Source: RGIG5299 sp045542315
Lineage (GTDB): Bacteria; Bacillota; Clostridia; Oscillospirales; RGIG5299
Assembly (NCBI GenBank): GCA_045542315.1
Contig: JAZQKU010000039.1
Coordinates: 1 to 23,828, forward strand
Reading direction: 5' to 3'
Length of the DNA stretch: 23,828 nt
The notes below the pieces were generated by a model. The model saw only the letters and a program-made list of their open reading frames with translations, was not told the origin of the DNA and searched no databases. A program made the translations under genes and the position numbers. The first letter of the stretch is position 1, and every line of letters starts with the position of its first letter. This document shows, in pieces, positions 5,568 through 12,132 of the stretch.

Positions 5568-7706
5568 TTATTTTCTGTTTTTAACGGGACGTACCGTCAT
5601 AAATATCAAGAACGCCAGAACTATCGCAGCGGCAACGGTTCCGAAAATATTTCCGCCTACGGCTGTGAACCATGCACCGAACTGATAGACGATGAGCGAT
5701 ACCGAATAGGCGAATACACACATATATGCAATAGCTCCGAGAGACCATTTCCAGTTATTCATTTCTCTCTTTATCGCGCCCATAGCCGCAAAGCAAGGAG
5801 CACAAAGGAGGTTAAATATCATAAACGAATATCCGGCAAGGCCGCTTCCTCCAAAAAATTCGGTGGCAATAGTCGCATACATAGCGGCATCGCCCCCCAT
5901 GGCGAGATCTGCATTTGCCATAGAAGAAAGGGTTCCGAAGGTGCCAACTACCTCTTCCTTTGCCATAAGTCCCAAAACCGTTGCAACAGCCGCCTGCCAA
6001 TTACCGAAGCCAAGTGGAGCAAAAATCCACGCTACAAGTCCGCCGATGAAGGCAAGCACAGATGCACCGCCGTTTTCTTCGGTTATGAAATGGAAGCCGT
6101 TTTCAAACGAAAAGCTGTTTAAAATCCAGATAATTATGCTCGCCGCCATAATAACGGTTCCCGCGCGCTTGACAAACGACCAGGCTCTGTCCCAAGTTGT
6201 GCGGAAAATATTAGCGGGAACGGGCGCATGATATGCGGGAAGCTCCATAACAAAGGGAGCGGGATCACCCAAAAAGGGCTTTGTTTTCTTTAATATCAAC
6301 CCGGAAACGACTACCGCACCGATACCGATGAAATATGCCGAAACGGCAACGAGAGCGCTTCCGCCGAAAAATGCGCCTGCAATAAGTCCTACAATGGGCA
6401 TTTTAGCTCCGCACGGAATAAATCCGGTGGTCATAATGGTCATTTTTCGGTCTCTGTCTTGTTCAATCGTGCGCGAGGCCATAATTCCGGGAACTCCGCA
6501 GCCCGTTGCCACGAGCATAGGAATAAAGCTTTTTCCCGAAAGGCCGAATTTGCGGAACACTCTATCCATAATAAATGCAACGCGCGACATATAACCGCAA
6601 TCCTCAAGCAATGAAAGCAAGAGGAACAGAATTGCCATTTGCGGTACAAAGCCAAGCACGGCACCGACACCGCCAAGAATACCGTCTGCAATCAAGCTGA
6701 CAAGCCAAGGCATACAACCGATCGTTTCAAGCCATGCGGTGACGTTGGGAATGATCCAGCTTCCGAAGACTGTTTCATTCATAAAGCCTACCGTCCAGTT
6801 GCCTATTGAACCGATAGAGATGAAATATACAAGCCACATAATAAGCACAAAGATCGGAATAGCAAGCACTCTGTTGGTTACTATCATATCTATCTTATCG
6901 GAAACGGTATGCTTTGTTTTATTTTTCTTTGTATAACACCTCGAAACAAGATCGGTGATATAATTATACCTCTCGTTGGTTATTATGCTTTCCGCCTCGT
7001 CATCGCATTCTTCTTCAACGTGCAAAATATCCTTTTCAATATGTTCAAGCTTTTTAGGATCAAGCTTGAGCTCCTCCAAGACCTTTTTGTCGCGTTCGAA
7101 TATTTTTACGGCATACCATCTCTGACGGTCCTCCGGCATACTGTGAACCGCCGCCTCTTCGATATGTGCTATAGCGTGTTCAACGTTACCCGAAAATATA
7201 TGCTTATGAACAAACTGCTTGCCTTTTGCCGCTTCGATCGCCAATTCCGCAGCCTCGTCAATGCCTGTTCCCTTAAGCGCCGAAATCTCAACGATTTTAT
7301 ATCCGAGCTTTGCAGATAAAAGATCGATATCTATTTTATCGCCGCTTTTATTAACAACGTCCATCATATTTATTGCAATAACAACGGGAATACCGAGCTC
7401 CGTAAGCTGGGTTGTAAGATAGAGGTTTCTCTCAAGATTTGTGCCGTCAACAATGTTAAGTATCGCATCGGGGCTTTCGCCAATGAGATAATTTCTTGCG
7501 ACCACCTCTTCAAGTGTATAGGGTGACAGAGAATAAATACCGGGAAGATCGGTGAAGATTACCTCACTGTCGTTCCTATACTTTCCCTCTTTCTTTTCGA
7601 CTGTAACGCCGGGCCAGTTTCCAACGTACTGATTTGAACCGGTAAGAAGATTAAACAGAGTTGTCTTTCCGCAGTTGGGGTTGCCGGCTATTGCAATTTT
7701 AATCAT
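5568..7706 (-). CDS. feoB: Ferrous iron transporter FeoB
   Basis: A 712-residue ferrous iron importer of the cytoplasmic membrane. The N-terminal GTPase domain has G1 GNPNCGKT (8-15), G3 DLPG (53-56), G4 as NMMD (113-116) in place of the common NKxD, and G5 SALKG (142-146). A helical spacer follows to about 270, then a membrane core that starts with LAIPIFVLIMWLVYF and includes the conserved GCGVPGIMASRT and GFIPCGAKMPI motifs; the latter cysteine is typical of the family. The ATG is set by AAGGAG 9-14 bases upstream. Between it and feoA lies a 16-bp palindrome that matches one at the feoA promoter. Transcription is with feoA upstream and the Cys-rich gene downstream. Confidence 0.95.
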   Translation of the reverse strand: MIKIAIAGNPNCGKTTLFNLLTGSNQYVGNWPGVTVEKKEGKYRNDSEVIFTDLPGIYSLSPYTLEEVVARNYLIGESPDAILNIVDGTNLERNLYLTTQLTELGIPVVIAINMMDVVNKSGDKIDIDLLSAKLGYKIVEISALKGTGIDEAAELAIEAAKGKQFVHKHIFSGNVEHAIAHIEEAAVHSMPEDRQRWYAVKIFERDKKVLEELKLDPKKLEHIEKDILHVEEECDDEAESIITNERYNYITDLVSRCYTKKNKTKHTVSDKIDMIVTNRVLAIPIFVLIMWLVYFISIGSIGNWTVGFMNETVFGSWIIPNVTAWLETIGCMPWLVSLIADGILGGVGAVLGFVPQMAILFLLLSLLEDCGYMSRVAFIMDRVFRKFGLSGKSFIPMLVATGCGVPGIMASRTIEQDRDRKMTIMTTGFIPCGAKMPIVGLIAGAFFGGSALVAVSAYFIGIGAVVVSGLILKKTKPFLGDPAPFVMELPAYHAPVPANIFRTTWDRAWSFVKRAGTVIMAASIIIWILNSFSFENGFHFITEENGGASVLAFIGGLVAWIFAPLGFGNWQAAVATVLGLMAKEEVVGTFGTLSSMANADLAMGGDAAMYATIATEFFGGSGLAGYSFMIFNLLCAPCFAAMGAIKREMNNWKWSLGAIAYMCVFAYSVSLIVYQFGAWFTAVGGNIFGTVAAAIVLAFLIFMTVRPVKNRK

Positions 7707-7729
7707 AGATTTATCTCCTTAATTTTTTC

Positions 7730-7745
7730 GTTAGCATAGGCTAAC
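7730..7745. promoter_or_regulatory. Palindromic operator candidate between feoA and feoB
   Basis: GTTAGC, four bases, GCTAAC. Both arms and the spacing are identical to the site at the feoA promoter (8037-8052). The arms resemble the GTTAG/CTAAC core of DtxR/IdeR iron boxes. It lies 24 bases upstream of the feoB start, and no T run follows it on the minus strand. Confidence 0.6.
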
Positions 7746-7768
7746 TTGAAAACAAAAATATAAAAAAT

Positions 7769-7990
7769 TTACTTCACTTCAATAATTTCGGCATCGGCTT
7801 TCCTTATAGAAAGTTCATAGCCTCGAACGGTAAGCTCCAACGGATCGCCAAAAGGTGCAACCTTTCTTACGTAGATCTCCGTACCTTTTGTAAGTCCCAT
7901 ATCCATTATTCTGCGCTTTATTGCGCCTTCACCATGGATCTTTACTATTTCGGCAGTCCCGCCTACTCTTATTTCTTTAAGCGTTTTCAT
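7769..7990 (-). CDS. feoA: FeoA family protein
   Basis: A 73-residue SH3-like cytoplasmic protein that accompanies FeoB in ferrous iron uptake. The family pattern is clear: MKTLKEIRVGGTAEIVKI at the start, a basic IKRRIMDMGL segment, TKGTEIYVRKVAPFGDPLE in the middle, and a closing strand ELSIRKADAEIIEVK. I choose ATG 7990 because GGAAGG lies just upstream; a longer in-frame start at 8014 has no ribosome binding site. It is the first gene of the feo operon and sits directly behind a consensus promoter with an operator-like palindrome over the start site. FeoA probably modulates FeoB activity; its mechanism is not settled. Confidence 0.92.
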   Translation of the reverse strand: MKTLKEIRVGGTAEIVKIHGEGAIKRRIMDMGLTKGTEIYVRKVAPFGDPLELTVRGYELSIRKADAEIIEVK

Positions 7991-8036
7991 TTTATCTTCC
8001 TTCCCATAAGGCAAACCGCTTTACCTATTTTGTGCA

Positions 8037-8052
8037 GTTAGCCTTTGCTAAC
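8037..8052. promoter_or_regulatory. Palindromic operator candidate at the feoA start site
   Basis: GTTAGC, four bases, GCTAAC, eight bases downstream of the feoA -10 and so over the transcription start. This position suits repression. The divergent neighbour encodes a DtxR-type regulator, which makes it the obvious candidate to bind here under iron sufficiency. Confidence 0.7.
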
Positions 8053-8060
8053 CGCTAAAT

Positions 8061-8089
8061 ATTATACAATCAATCGCAAAATTTGTCAA
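8061..8089 (-). promoter_or_regulatory. Promoter of the feo operon
   Basis: On the minus strand, perfect TTGACA (8084-8089), a 17-base spacer and perfect TATAAT (8061-8066). Such a strong promoter fits a gene set that is tightly repressed when iron is plentiful. Confidence 0.9.
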
Positions 8090-8148
8090 GATACTTTTAT
8101 AATTTTTTTCGGAAAATTTCATTTCGAATCATTTGTTAAAAATAACAG

Positions 8149-8177
8149 TTGAAAAATCTTCTTATATGTGTTATCAT
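8149..8177 (+). promoter_or_regulatory. Promoter of the DtxR-type regulator
   Basis: TTGAAA (8149-8154), a 17-base spacer and TATCAT (8172-8177). The expected start leaves almost no leader before AAAGGAGG (8184-8191). A looser palindrome, TGTTA-N4-TAACA, lies at 8134-8147 just ahead of the -35. Confidence 0.6.
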
Positions 8178-8198
8178 ATTCTTAAAGGAGGAATTGAA

Positions 8199-8561
8199 AT
8201 GGCACTTCTTGAATCAGGCGAAATGTATCTTGAATCAATTTACGTTTTAATAAAATCCAAAGGGTCTGTCCGATCTGTTGACATAGCGGAGCACCTTAAT
8301 TATTCAAAGCCGTCAGTCAGTCGCGCAGTCGGAATTCTTAAAGCAAACGAATATATTACTGTAAAAAAAGACGGTAGTATTTCACTTACAGAATCGGGCA
8401 GAGCTCTTGCGGAAAAGATTTACGAAAGGCATACGGTGCTTTCCTCTTTTCTTATCAAAATAGGCGTTGACAAAAAAACCGCGGCCGACGATGCCTGCAA
8501 AATCGAACACGTAATAAGCGAAAAGTCCTTCGAGGCTATGAAAAAGCTTGCCGAAAATTAA
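8199..8561 (+). CDS. DtxR-family metal-dependent repressor, iron-type site
   Basis: A 120-residue regulator with a winged-helix DNA-binding half (about 1-70, with RSVDIAEHLNYSKPSVSRAV as helix-turn-helix) and a short dimerisation half. It lacks the C-terminal SH3 domain of DtxR and is a little shorter than MntR. The metal ligands align with DtxR, not MntR: Met9 (DtxR Met10, MntR Asp8), Cys100, Glu103 and His104 (DtxR Cys102, Glu105, His106), and His78 (DtxR His79). In this family those residues favour Fe(II) sensing. ATG 8199 is set by AAAGGAGG; an upstream TTG at 8133 lies before the promoter. It is divergent from feoA, whose promoter carries a matching palindrome. Confidence 0.88.
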   Translation: MALLESGEMYLESIYVLIKSKGSVRSVDIAEHLNYSKPSVSRAVGILKANEYITVKKDGSISLTESGRALAEKIYERHTVLSSFLIKIGVDKKTAADDACKIEHVISEKSFEAMKKLAEN

Positions 8562-8567
8562 ATAGTT

Positions 8568-8596
8568 ACGGTGAAAGAATTTCTTTCACCGTTTTT
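8568..8596 (+). terminator. Terminator of the DtxR-type regulator
   Basis: ACGGTGAAAGA (8568-8578) pairs perfectly with TCTTTCACCGT (8582-8592) across a three-base loop and is followed by a T run. Confidence 0.9.
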
Positions 8597-8637
8597 ATTT
8601 GCGTTTCATAAAATGATTGTGAAACGGAGTGATAAAG

Positions 8638-9435
8638 GTGTTGTTATGGTTTTTAAATCTTTCACACACGACGCAAGCTCTGATAGCGGGTCTTTTTACT
8701 TGGGGAGTAACCGCTGCAGGGGCAGCATTCGTCTTTTTCTTTAAGAAGATAAACCGGGTATTCATGGATTCTATGCTCGGCTTTGCCGGAGGCGTCATGA
8801 TTGCCGCTTCATTTTTTTCGCTTATCTCCCCTGCTATCGAGATGGCGGAAAATATAAACCTTTTGCCTTGGCCAACGGTTTCGGCAGGTTTTTTCACGGG
8901 CGGACTTCTTATTTTCATCAGTGATAAAATTTTTGACCGCTTAATGCGCAGAAATCATGATAGTTCGTCGGTAATGAAGCGGTCATTTATGCTTATGACT
9001 TCTATTACCATACACAACATACCCGAGGGGCTTGCCATCGGTGTTTCATTTGGCTCGCTTGCTTACGGACTTGACGGAGCAACCCTTGGGGCCGCAATTA
9101 TGCTCGCAGTCGGAATAGGACTTCAGAACTTTCCCGAGGGAATGGCGGTAAGCATTCCGCTCAGAAGAGACGGTCAATCTCGAGGAAAGTCGTTTTTTAT
9201 GGGACAGCTTTCTGCGGCAGTCGAGCCGATTTCAAGTGTGATCGGAGCAATACTCGTTATGAGCGTAAGAGCTGTACTTCCCTTCTTTATGTCATTTGCC
9301 GCAGGGGCGATGATCTACGTTGTTGTAGAGGAGATCATTCCCGAAAGCCAATCAAATTTCAATAAAGATCTTATGGCAATTTTCACACTTTTGGGTTTTG
9401 TCGTTATGATGGTGCTTGATCTTTCTCTCGGATGA
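8638..9435 (+). CDS. ZIP family divalent metal transporter
   Basis: A 265-residue polytopic membrane protein with about eight helices, expected to move Zn(II), Fe(II) or related ions into the cytoplasm. The binuclear metal motifs are clear: HNIPEG (126-131) in helix 4, QNFPEG (163-168) in helix 5, and an EEIIPE motif (231-236) late in the protein. QNFPEG has Gln in the first place where some relatives have His. I take GTG 8638 as start because CGGAG (8625-8629) has the same spacing as ahead of the ThuA-like gene; GTG 8629 overlaps that signal. It follows the regulator's terminator by about 40 bases. An inverted repeat (CGTTTCA/TGAAACG) borders the ribosome binding site. Metal choice cannot be told from sequence; the iron neighbours hint at Fe or Zn. 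Confidence 0.9.
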   Translation: MLLWFLNLSHTTQALIAGLFTWGVTAAGAAFVFFFKKINRVFMDSMLGFAGGVMIAASFFSLISPAIEMAENINLLPWPTVSAGFFTGGLLIFISDKIFDRLMRRNHDSSSVMKRSFMLMTSITIHNIPEGLAIGVSFGSLAYGLDGATLGAAIMLAVGIGLQNFPEGMAVSIPLRRDGQSRGKSFFMGQLSAAVEPISSVIGAILVMSVRAVLPFFMSFAAGAMIYVVVEEIIPESQSNFNKDLMAIFTLLGFVVMMVLDLSLG

Positions 9436-9444
9436 GTACAAAAA

Positions 9445-9478
9445 AAAGCAATTTTTGAACAAAAGAAAGCAATTTTTG
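9445..9478 (+). promoter_or_regulatory. 13-bp direct repeats 21 bp apart
   Basis: AAAGCAATTTTTG occurs at 9445-9457 and again at 9466-9478, an offset of 21 bases or two helical turns. The second copy abuts the proposed -35 (9482-9487). Tandem half-sites on one DNA face next to a -35 are typical of AraC-family activators; no such regulator is encoded in the window. Confidence 0.6.
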
Positions 9479-9481
9479 TTA

Positions 9482-9527
9482 TTTACTTAAAATTAACTGT
9501 ATGGTATAATTATACCATACTTTTTTT
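9482..9527 (+). promoter_or_regulatory. Promoter and 22-bp perfect palindrome ahead of the hydrolases
   Basis: TTTACT (9482-9487), 17 bases, TATAAT (9505-9510). The -10 lies inside a perfect 22-bp palindrome at 9499-9520, with arms GTATGGTATAA and TTATACCATAC, followed by seven T. It can be read as a repressor site (the TGGTAT/ATACCA arms resemble GntR/HutC-type operators) or as a terminator for transcripts arriving from the ZIP gene. RNA starting at the promoter itself would lack the left arm. Confidence 0.6.
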
Positions 9528-9542
9528 ATTCGAGGTAGGAAT

Positions 9543-12059
9543 ATGAATAATCAGATTTACAACAATGATAAGATCGACTATTCCGCATTAAAGAACCCTC
9601 ACTCATTTTTCTGGCCCAGCTTTATGTGGATATGGAACGCAAAGCTTGACAACGCCGTTCTTCGTGAAAGACTCGAAGAATTTAATGAGATGGGTTCAAA
9701 AACAATCTGGACTCTTCCCATAAGCCTTGATTTCGGCGGACACCTTCCCACAACTCTTGATAAAGAATTTTTAAGTGACGAATTTTTTGAAGTGTTCAAA
9801 AAATTTCTTGAAGATACCGATGATCTCGGTCTTGTAAACTGGATAACCGACGAACCCGCATATCCCTCCGGAAGCCTTTGCGGTAAAATCGTCGAGGAAA
9901 ATCCCGAGCTCATTTCAAGATATCTCTACTTGGAGGAATTAAATTTCGAAGCTCCCTACACAGTTCCCGAAAATGCTCTTGTAGCTTTTTCTGACGGCAA
10001 AAGCTACAAAAAAGGTGAAGTAATTCCCGCAGGTAACGTTTCGGTTGTTCTTATCGGCGAGTCCCCCGCAAGTAAGGACGTATTGGCTTACCCGGACTTG
10101 TTTAATGAGAAATCCGTTGATATTTACATAGAGAAATGCTATGAGAAATATAAGGAAAAAGTTGGCGAGCATTTCGGCAGCTCTGTTTTGGCAGTATTCA
10201 ACGACGAAGCAAGCTGCAGAATCACTCCTCCGTGGAATGATAAGTTCGAAGAAAAGTTCTTTGGCAGATACGGCTATTCGCTTATTGAAAATATCCTTCC
10301 CCTTTTCAGAAGAAACTCAGATGAAAAGGAATGCAAGATCAGAGTTGATTTTGCAGATTTCTGGTCCGATATCCTTGCAGAAAACTTCTTTGGCAGACTC
10401 AAGAAATGGTGTAACGACAACAATTTGCTTTTCATAGGACATCTTGGCGGCGAGCATGTAACCGACGCATCTGCTGTTTATTCAATGGGAAGCACCTTCA
10501 AATGCTTCAGAAACTTTGATATTCCCGGTGTTGACGTAATTTGGCGTCAGCTTTTCCCCGACGGAAACAGGCATATACTTGCTGATTTTGGCAACGGTGT
10601 AGCTTACGAATACCCCGACAATATGCCCGATAAGGATCATCATTTCCCGAAATTTGCATCTTCAGTTGCACATCAGGGTAAATTGCCCTATGCACTTTCC
10701 GAATCGTATGCAATTTACGGAAGCGGCATAACCTTCGGTTTAATGAAAAAGCTCGTTGATTATCAGTACGTAAGAGGCATAAATCTCCTTACTATGAGCT
10801 GCAGTTTCCTAGACAAAACCGGCATTTCAATGGCAAATGCACGTCCTAACTTCCATTCTGATAATCCCACCTTCAACAAAATGAGATTATTCCAGGAATA
10901 CACCGCAAGACTTTCTTATTTGTTAAGCCGCGGAAAATCCACCGCCGAAAGCTGTCTTTATATTCCGATAAGAGATATGTGGGCAAAAAATGACGATTAT
11001 AATAAAATCGTTTCCGAAAACGACGTATTTGCCGAAAAGCTTATAAATAACAGAATTGAATTTGACTTTGTTGATGACATTGCAATAGAAAATGCAGAAA
11101 TTGCAAACGGTTGTCTCAAAGTCGGTGAAATGCACTATAAGCGCATATACATCACTTACAGCAGTTATATGAGCGAAAAGGCAAAGGCAGTGCTTGCGCA
11201 GTTTAAAAATGCAGGCGGCGAAATCATTTACTGCGACCAGAACACAATGCCCGACATTTCACTTGCACCTTGTAAAGTAAATTCACTTAACAATAATATC
11301 AAGACTCTTGAGCGTAATGTTGACGGCGCAAAGCTGTTCTTTATCGTTAACGAAGGCGCAAAGGCATACGAAACAATCGAATTCAACACCGATCTTCCCT
11401 GCTACGCATTTAGCGCAGAAACCGCAACGTTTTGCAAAATGCCCGTTACCGTAGACGGAAACAAAACCGTGTTAAATCACGAATTTGATAATTGGGAATC
11501 TCTTGTTTTGTTGTTTACAAACGATGACATAGCTTTTACCGATATGCCACAGCTTGAAAATAAGGTTCTTGCGGAGATCAGCGAGTGCACCTTGCAAAAA
11601 ATTGAAAACTATGTTATAACCGAAAAAGAGATCGTTCGTTCCAATCTTTCCGAGGAAGCAATACCTGCTTCGTTCGAGGAATGGCAGAAATATCTCGGCA
11701 AGGACTTCTCAGGTACCGCAAAATACAGCTTCAGCTTTAACGCAGACGAAAATGCAGCAAGCAAGGCAAAGATTATTGATTTTGTAAATCTTGCAAATCA
11801 CTGTGTCCTTTATTTAAACGGTGAATATATTTCCGAAAAAGCTTGGTCACCCTTTGTATTTGACATTGAAGGAAAGCTTAAGGTTGGCGAAAACCGTTTT
11901 GAAGCCTACGTTACCAACACTCTTGCAAATCAGTACGTTAACACAACTGCGCTTGACGTTTATAACGGCGGCATAGGTCCTTATCACACCATTGCAAAAG
12001 AATTTGAAAAGCAAGACACCGCAAGCGGAATTTTTGAAAATCCCTTGATCAAATATTGA
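9543..12059 (+). CDS. GH106-like glycoside hydrolase (alpha-L-rhamnosidase type)
   Basis: An 838-residue protein with no signal peptide, so it should act in the cytoplasm on an imported glycoside. The N-terminal half is a TIM-barrel hydrolase resembling family GH106: HSFFWPSFMWIWN at the start, a WITDEPAYPSGSLCG stretch, FNDEA (Glu222) and GHLGGEH (Glu304). These two carboxylates recur at equivalent places in the next gene and are the likely catalytic pair, by analogy with GH106. The C-terminus, about 720-810, is a beta-sandwich of the galactose-binding type (NHCVLYLNGEYI, then VGENRFEAYVTNT). The start has GGTAGG a few bases upstream. The 73-base gap to the next hydrolase suggests co-transcription. 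Family assignment is from motifs recalled, and true specificity may not be rhamnose. Confidence 0.68.
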   Translation: MNNQIYNNDKIDYSALKNPHSFFWPSFMWIWNAKLDNAVLRERLEEFNEMGSKTIWTLPISLDFGGHLPTTLDKEFLSDEFFEVFKKFLEDTDDLGLVNWITDEPAYPSGSLCGKIVEENPELISRYLYLEELNFEAPYTVPENALVAFSDGKSYKKGEVIPAGNVSVVLIGESPASKDVLAYPDLFNEKSVDIYIEKCYEKYKEKVGEHFGSSVLAVFNDEASCRITPPWNDKFEEKFFGRYGYSLIENILPLFRRNSDEKECKIRVDFADFWSDILAENFFGRLKKWCNDNNLLFIGHLGGEHVTDASAVYSMGSTFKCFRNFDIPGVDVIWRQLFPDGNRHILADFGNGVAYEYPDNMPDKDHHFPKFASSVAHQGKLPYALSESYAIYGSGITFGLMKKLVDYQYVRGINLLTMSCSFLDKTGISMANARPNFHSDNPTFNKMRLFQEYTARLSYLLSRGKSTAESCLYIPIRDMWAKNDDYNKIVSENDVFAEKLINNRIEFDFVDDIAIENAEIANGCLKVGEMHYKRIYITYSSYMSEKAKAVLAQFKNAGGEIIYCDQNTMPDISLAPCKVNSLNNNIKTLERNVDGAKLFFIVNEGAKAYETIEFNTDLPCYAFSAETATFCKMPVTVDGNKTVLNHEFDNWESLVLLFTNDDIAFTDMPQLENKVLAEISECTLQKIENYVITEKEIVRSNLSEEAIPASFEEWQKYLGKDFSGTAKYSFSFNADENAASKAKIIDFVNLANHCVLYLNGEYISEKAWSPFVFDIEGKLKVGENRFEAYVTNTLANQYVNTTALDVYNGGIGPYHTIAKEFEKQDTASGIFENPLIKY

Positions 12060-12132
12060 TAAAATATTGCAATTTCCGCTCAAATATGTTAATCTTATTG
12101 GAAGTAAATAATTCTGTGAAAGGAACAGTTTT

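Noticed and set aside
8133..8198. Upstream TTG start that would add 22 residues to the DtxR-type regulator
   Set aside because: The extension lies over the promoter, lacks a ribosome binding site, and the family begins at the later ATG behind AAAGGAGG.
12060..12132. Separate promoter for the second hydrolase
   Set aside because: TTGCAA is present but no acceptable -10 follows at 16-18 bases; co-transcription with the first hydrolase is simpler.
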